Assembly (NCBI GenBank): GCA_030280995.1 | Contig: JASXTE010000013.1 | Span: 13,357,501 to 13,421,500, forward strand | Direction of reading: 5' to 3' | Length of the DNA stretch: 64,000 nt | Source: Hemileia vastatrix | Taxonomy: Eukaryota > Basidiomycota > Pucciniomycetes > Pucciniales > Zaghouaniaceae | Part shown: positions 60,016 through 64,000 of the stretch, piece by piece | How positions within the stretch are numbered: position 1 is the first letter of the stretch | Layout of the letters: every line of letters starts with the position of its first letter | The notes under the pieces: model-generated | Told to the model about the DNA's origin: nothing | Databases searched by the model: none | The model's input: the letters and a program-made list of their open reading frames with translations, nothing else | Translations under genes and position numbers: made by a program

Positions 60016-60140
60016 AAGTGCTGATTTGAGGTCATAACTGACACCCTTTTTTGAAATAAGTGACTTTTTTGCAAAATTTAAGTGCTGATTTGTAAGTGCT
60101 GATTTGGTTTGAAATCCGCACTTAATTTAAGTGCGGATTT
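60016..60140. repeat. Five subterminal 12-bp repeats and a 29-bp palindrome
   Basis: AAGTGCTGATTT occurs at 60016, 60080 and 60094. AAATCCGCACTT (60112) and AAGTGCGGATTT (60129) form a palindrome of 14-bp arms around one T (60112-60140). All five lie within 145 bp of the right edge of the cassette. AACTGACACCC also appears twice, near 60037 and at 60146. Confidence 0.88.
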
Positions 60141-60149
60141 GCCAGAACT

Positions 60150-61380
60150 GACACCCCCTAATATGTCTGAAGACACAAAATTATATGTTGAATCTTGTGA
60201 TTCCTGCCAAAAATCTAAAAGGTCGACAGGTAAGAGAGCAGGGTTATTACAACATATTGAAGCACCTAATGCTCCCTGGAAAATAATTAATATGGATTTT
60301 GTCACTGGTCTTCCTGTTGCAGGTAAAGACAGCTTTAACTCTTGTTGGGTAATAGTAGATAGATTAACAAAAATGTGCAAATTTATTCCAACCCACAAAG
60401 ATTTATCCACCAAAGAATTATCTTTCTTATGGTGGTCTTACATGTTTAATATTATTGGTTTTCCAAAAGCCATTATCTCTGATAGAGATCCAAAATTTAC
60501 TTCTGAGTTTTGGACCTCTTTGATGGATATTTGTGGCTGTGAGTTGAAATTGTCTACAGCTCACCATCCTCAGACTGATGGTCTAGCTGAGTGAATGATT
60601 CAGACTCTGGAAGATATGATTAGAAGGTATTGTGCCTTCGGTTTAGAATATAAAGACAATGACAGATTTACTCATGATTGGGTCACTCTATTGCCTGGTC
60701 TTGAATTTGCATATAATAGCACTGTTCATTCTGTCACTGAGAAAAAGCCTTTTGAGCTTTGGTTAGGTTATGTCCCACATACTCCTGCTCAGATTCTCAA
60801 TAATAAATTACCTAAGTTGGAACTACACCCTGCTGTAAAATCTTTCATGCAAATGCAACACCTATGCAGAAAACATGCTCAGAGCTGTATTGATAAAGCA
60901 TTTGAATATGAAAAGAAAAGATGGGATAAATCACATAAAGAATACACATTTAACAAGGGTGAAGAAGTGTTGATCTCTACTTTCCATTTCAATTTACAAG
61001 TTAACCACAAATTAAAAGATCCTTTTGTAGGCCCATTTGTTGTTAAAAGAATGGTTGGTGATAATGTAGTGGAAGTTGTATTGTATTCTCCATAAGATAG
61101 AAAAAATCCTGTTTTTCCCATTTCTTTGCTTAAACCTTATACTTCCAACAGTGACTTATTTCCCAAAAGAAGGGGAAGACCTAAGAAAAACCCTCAGGAA
61201 AACACAGAAACAGCAGAAATTGATAAAATTCTCAATGATATAATTATCACTTCTGAAAGAGGTATTGAATATTTTTTGAGATATAAGAAAAAATCATCTG
61301 AACATGATGCATGGATACCTGGCAAGGAGATTTCAAATCTGCCTACTCTGTTGAAAAAATACAAAAAGAAAAAATCTTAG
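60150..61380 (+). pseudogene. Element 3 integrase with chromodomain-like tail
   Basis: It resumes at NMSEDTKLYVESCDSCQKS, so the His pair of the zinc finger is missing. The core is INMDFVTGLP, ISDRDPKFTSEF and PQTDGLAE, then TGA at 60592 where element 2 has a codon before MIQ (CGA to TGA fits AERMIQ). A TAA at 61093 follows SP. The tail has KRRGRPKKNP and GIEYFLRYKKKSSEHDAWIP, ending KKYKKKKS at 61380. The DDE residues are intact apart from the broken frame. Confidence 0.85.
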
Positions 61381-61401
61381 CATTTTTTTTATTGTTTTTT
61401 T

Positions 61402-61413
61402 AGAGTGAGGGAT
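61402..61413 (+). other. Element 3 polypurine tract
   Basis: AGAGTGAGGGAT lies directly before the 3' LTR. Element 2 has AGAGTGAGGGAG in the same place. Confidence 0.65.
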
Positions 61414-62652
61414 TGTCAGCCAGGCTATTCCAGGGGTCCAGTAAATGATATGTTAGCTTATAGGACCTGAAAGAGGGCGTATGAATTATATTTATTGTAT
61501 ATAAATTAATATTTTATTGCGTAATAAAATTATATAAATATCTTATTACATATAAGTGTTATATTGATTTTATTGTTTATATAAATTTTATACATTTAAA
61601 TTAAACATAATATATTTTATATTCTACAAATAATGGTGCATTTTTATGTATTTAATAATTATAAATTAATATTTAATTAATTGAAAATATATATTATAAT
61701 TATAAGTGTAAAATTGACTTATAATATAATTAAATTAATTATTTACATTTATATATTAAATTACATCTTTCATATAGTATTAAAAAATAAGTAATGACGC
61801 TTCTTTTGACCCTTAATTGTGTTAGGAAGAAAATTAAATAAATTATAATACTTATTTTATAAAATAGTATTATAATTTCTCAAATTAATTTAATTAATTG
61901 TTTCAGTTAACTAGTATTTAACTACATAAGTGAAAACAATTAAATTATATAAACTTATGCTGAATTAAATTCATTGCATACCTTGTTGCGTCAAAACATG
62001 TCAATTTTTTCACTTAGAAATACTGAAAACAGATTGTATTACTTGTTTTGATTTGTTTTTCCCATAGTTATTAGATCACATGGTTGTTTAGTTACTTATT
62101 AATCTATAGAAACTAATTTGGGGAATTTGGGATGGGAATTTTACAGTCTTAATTGGGATACTTGTTATTTTTCGTATATTTATCTCTTAGTTACTATGTT
62201 ACAAATGTCTACTGTTATCTTTTTGTTTTACTTCATTACTCTTTTGTATATAGTCATTTGTAGCGCTTCAGGGACCATTGCCTATAAAAAAGCCTTGGAT
62301 AATCCCCTGTAGAGGCATCACTTACTATATACTCAACAATTTAACATATTTTATTATAACCATTTGATTATTATTTTTATTAGTATTACAAATCTAATTT
62401 AAATTTTATATAACAAATTAAAGGTTGCAATAAGTCTGATAGTAATTACAGTGCTTGCCGTGCAGAACCCTTACTTGAAATAATAATATTATTAATAAAA
62501 CCTCATCTTTTGTCACCTCTCAAGATACTCGTCGTTGGTTCCCTTTTAAATAAATTAAATAATATCTTACCTCTTTTTTTCTTTTTATCTTCTCCTTGTC
62601 CTCCTCCTTTTCTCCCTTTTTCCTCTTCCCTCTTCTAGACAACTGACCAACA
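61414..62652 (+). repeat. Element 3 3' LTR
   Basis: 1239 bp, collinear with 52291-53530. TATA-like TATAAAAAAG near 62283. It is followed by the target duplication ATAAG and then the rest of the element 2 LTR. Confidence 0.93.
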
Positions 62653-62657
62653 ATAAG

Positions 62658-63453
62658 TGTAAGTAAATTGTAAATATGTAAGTGATGCAGCTGAAAGGGG
62701 TTTCCAAGGCTCTTATATAGCCAAGGGGTCCTCTGAAGCGCCACAAAAGTAAATACAATAATTTATGAGTAAATGTAAGGGGTGAGAAATAAAAAATGTA
62801 CTAATTTGTTAAAATGCAGTAGTCAATATTTCACCAGTATTAATTCCCCCTGGATATTACACATAAATAAGTACAAGACATATAAAAAATAACTAATGTA
62901 ATTTAAAATAAGTATTATGCAGTACTATTTTAAAGTGGAATGTAATTTATTACTATTTTAATTCATACAATTAATATAAGTAATTATTTTAGATTAAAAT
63001 ATGAGAATGTAATTAGTTTAAATGTTTTAATAAATTTACTTACATAATTTTGAGCCACAGAAGCGCCCAAAAATCAGGAATAATAATGTATAAATTGTTA
63101 TAAGGGTCTAATAATTAATTAATATTATTATAAGTCAACATTTTGCCTTATAAGTAAAATATAATATTATAATTAATTAATTATTATTTTATAATTATTT
63201 AAATACATAAAAATGTGCCCAGTTTTTATAGAATATAATAAAATTTATGTTTATTTTAATATTATATAATTAATAACATAATAAAATAAATATAACCCTT
63301 ATTTTAATTTTATTTAATAAGGTAATTTGTACTTAATTTTATCATGCAATAAAATAAAAATTTATATACATAAAAAGCATAAATTTTTTCCCTCTTTCAG
63401 GTCCAATGACTTAACATAAGTTTTACTGGGCTCCTGGTACAGCCTGGCTGACA
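62658..63453 (-). repeat. Element 2 5' LTR, main part (right of nested insertion)
   Basis: Continues 51977-52290 after the ATAAG duplication and matches 44054-44849. It ends CTGGCTGACA, followed by the element 2 target duplication TGAAT. Confidence 0.92.
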
Positions 63454-63458
63454 TGAAT

Positions 63459-64000
63459 AGAAAAAATATTTTAATTCTATGGTTCTGAAAAATAAATTAA
63501 GTGAAATTTTTTAGGTAAACTTTTTTAGTCTTTAGAATAAAAGTTTTGATAGGAGTGATTCACAACTGAACACTTACACACAATTCTAAAATTAAATATA
63601 TGAGTTCAGGATCTATCAATGATTTATTGGAATAATGATATTCATGCTGATTGGTAGATCTTATATGATGTTTCTATTCATTTTCTAAGTGTATGAAAAA
63701 CAATCCCTTTGATATTTTATTTAAATAGAAGAATTTATAAATCTTCTTGAAATTGGCCTTATCAAAAAGTAATACTGGAATGAGTGTATTTTTATAAAAA
63801 TTAATTTAAATAGAATTATTTCAAATCTTCATTATATATTTAAAACAGAAAATAATTATTAAAATTTGACTTTTTATAGAAATATATATTGATTTAAAAG
63901 ATATTTACTTAATTTTTTAACAAAATCGCGCATTTATCATGTGAGGCTTCCCTCCAGCTTACAAATATAAGTCTAAAAAATTAATATGATGCTCTGAAGA
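63459..64000. other. AT-rich flank
   Basis: No gene or repeat that I can support. Confidence 0.5.

Larger units (their letters stand above)
57440..60158. mobile_element. Cassette replacing RT-RNase H in element 3
   Basis: Compared with element 2, element 3 departs after ACCTTATCCT and rejoins at CTAATATGTCTGAAG, so about 1.7 kb of pol is missing and 2.7 kb of foreign DNA is present. TAA flanks both edges (57437-57439 and 60159-60161), compatible with a 3-bp target duplication of PIF/Harbinger type made in a copy that had already lost RT-RNase H. The cassette holds a 123-bp palindromic array, a 93-bp minisatellite, an intact three-exon gene on the minus strand and a cluster of 12-bp subterminal repeats. 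No matching terminal inverted repeats are visible. Confidence 0.75.
52291..62652 (+). mobile_element. Element 3: Ty3/gypsy relative nested in the element 2 LTR, RT-RNase H replaced
   Basis: Direct repeats 52291-53530 and 61414-62652 with TGTCAGCC...ACA ends, and a perfect 5-bp target duplication ATAAG (52286-52290, 62653-62657). It inserted in opposite orientation into the element 2 5' LTR, hence later. It encodes gag-protease and integrase closely related to element 2, but RT and RNase H are absent. Between the protease-RT junction (57439) and the integrase zinc finger (60159) is a 2.7-kb cassette. LTRs differ at roughly thirty positions by eye (2-3%). It cannot reverse transcribe itself, and mobility would need a partner such as element 2. 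Confidence 0.95.
43750..63453 (-). mobile_element. Element 2: Ty3/gypsy chromodomain retrotransposon split by a nested insertion
   Basis: A minus-strand element of about 9.3 kb once the nested element 3 is removed. Its LTRs are 43750-44849 (3') and 51977-52290 plus 62658-63453 (5', split). Target duplication TGAAT lies at 43745-43749 and 63454-63458. LTRs start TGTCAGCC and end GATA rather than the usual CA. Between them, on the minus strand, lie leader, gag-protease, RT-RNase H, and integrase with chromodomain-like tail. Only a few lesions are visible: TAG in gag-pro, a 1-nt frameshift, TAA and TGA in pol. Confidence 0.93.

Overview
This window looks like transposon-packed nuclear DNA from a filamentous fungus, most likely a rust (Pucciniales). 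That is an inference from four things: extreme AT richness; Ty3/gypsy proteins of the type common in rust genomes; a relic of a Tet-like 2OG-Fe(II) oxygenase; and a three-exon gene of the SANT/Myb-like, NAM-associated type that is expanded in rusts. No rRNA, tRNA gene, CRISPR array or bacterial-style operon is visible. Nearly everything is mobile or decayed; the only multi-exon gene that reads through cleanly is a small cargo-like gene at 58474-59788 (minus).

Layout. 1-5280 is an (AAAAT)n-like, strongly strand-asymmetric A-rich array, split by a solo LTR (3635-4446, TSD TTAAA). 5598-8019 is a decayed multi-exon gene of unknown function. A Tet-like oxygenase pseudogene on the minus strand (22824 to 8966) is cut in two by a full Ty3/gypsy element, 'element 1' (9522-22314), with 1063-bp LTRs, a tRNA-Lys-type PBS, gag, protease, RT-RNase H and integrase. 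Between its integrase and 3' LTR it carries about 4 kb of unusual DNA: conserved hairpins, a repeated motif and antisense ORFs, one of them with an intron. 23071-25104 holds a short repeat set and a dense train of hairpins, followed by a 1.5-kb solo LTR (25113-26613). 26619-32500 is AT-rich with no gene I can support. 33780-38160 is a second, internally deleted copy of the element 1 family that keeps the antisense spliced gene. About 39480-41592 is an inverted third fragment, interrupted and flanked by another solo LTR (41593-42395, TSD GAACT).

43750-63453 is a nested pair. A minus-strand chromodomain Ty3 element ('element 2', TSD TGAAT) has its 5' LTR split by a plus-strand relative ('element 3', 52291-62652, TSD ATAAG). 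Element 3 lacks RT and RNase H; in their place is a 2.7-kb cassette with palindromic tandem repeats, a 93-bp minisatellite, subterminal repeats and the intact three-exon gene.

The strongest candidates for something undescribed are: (1) the antisense, spliced accessory gene plus covarying hairpins in the element 1 family; (2) the cassette that replaces RT-RNase H in element 3; (3) a second long overlapping reading frame inside gag of elements 2 and 3, open across two diverged copies; and (4) the hairpin train at 24570-25104.
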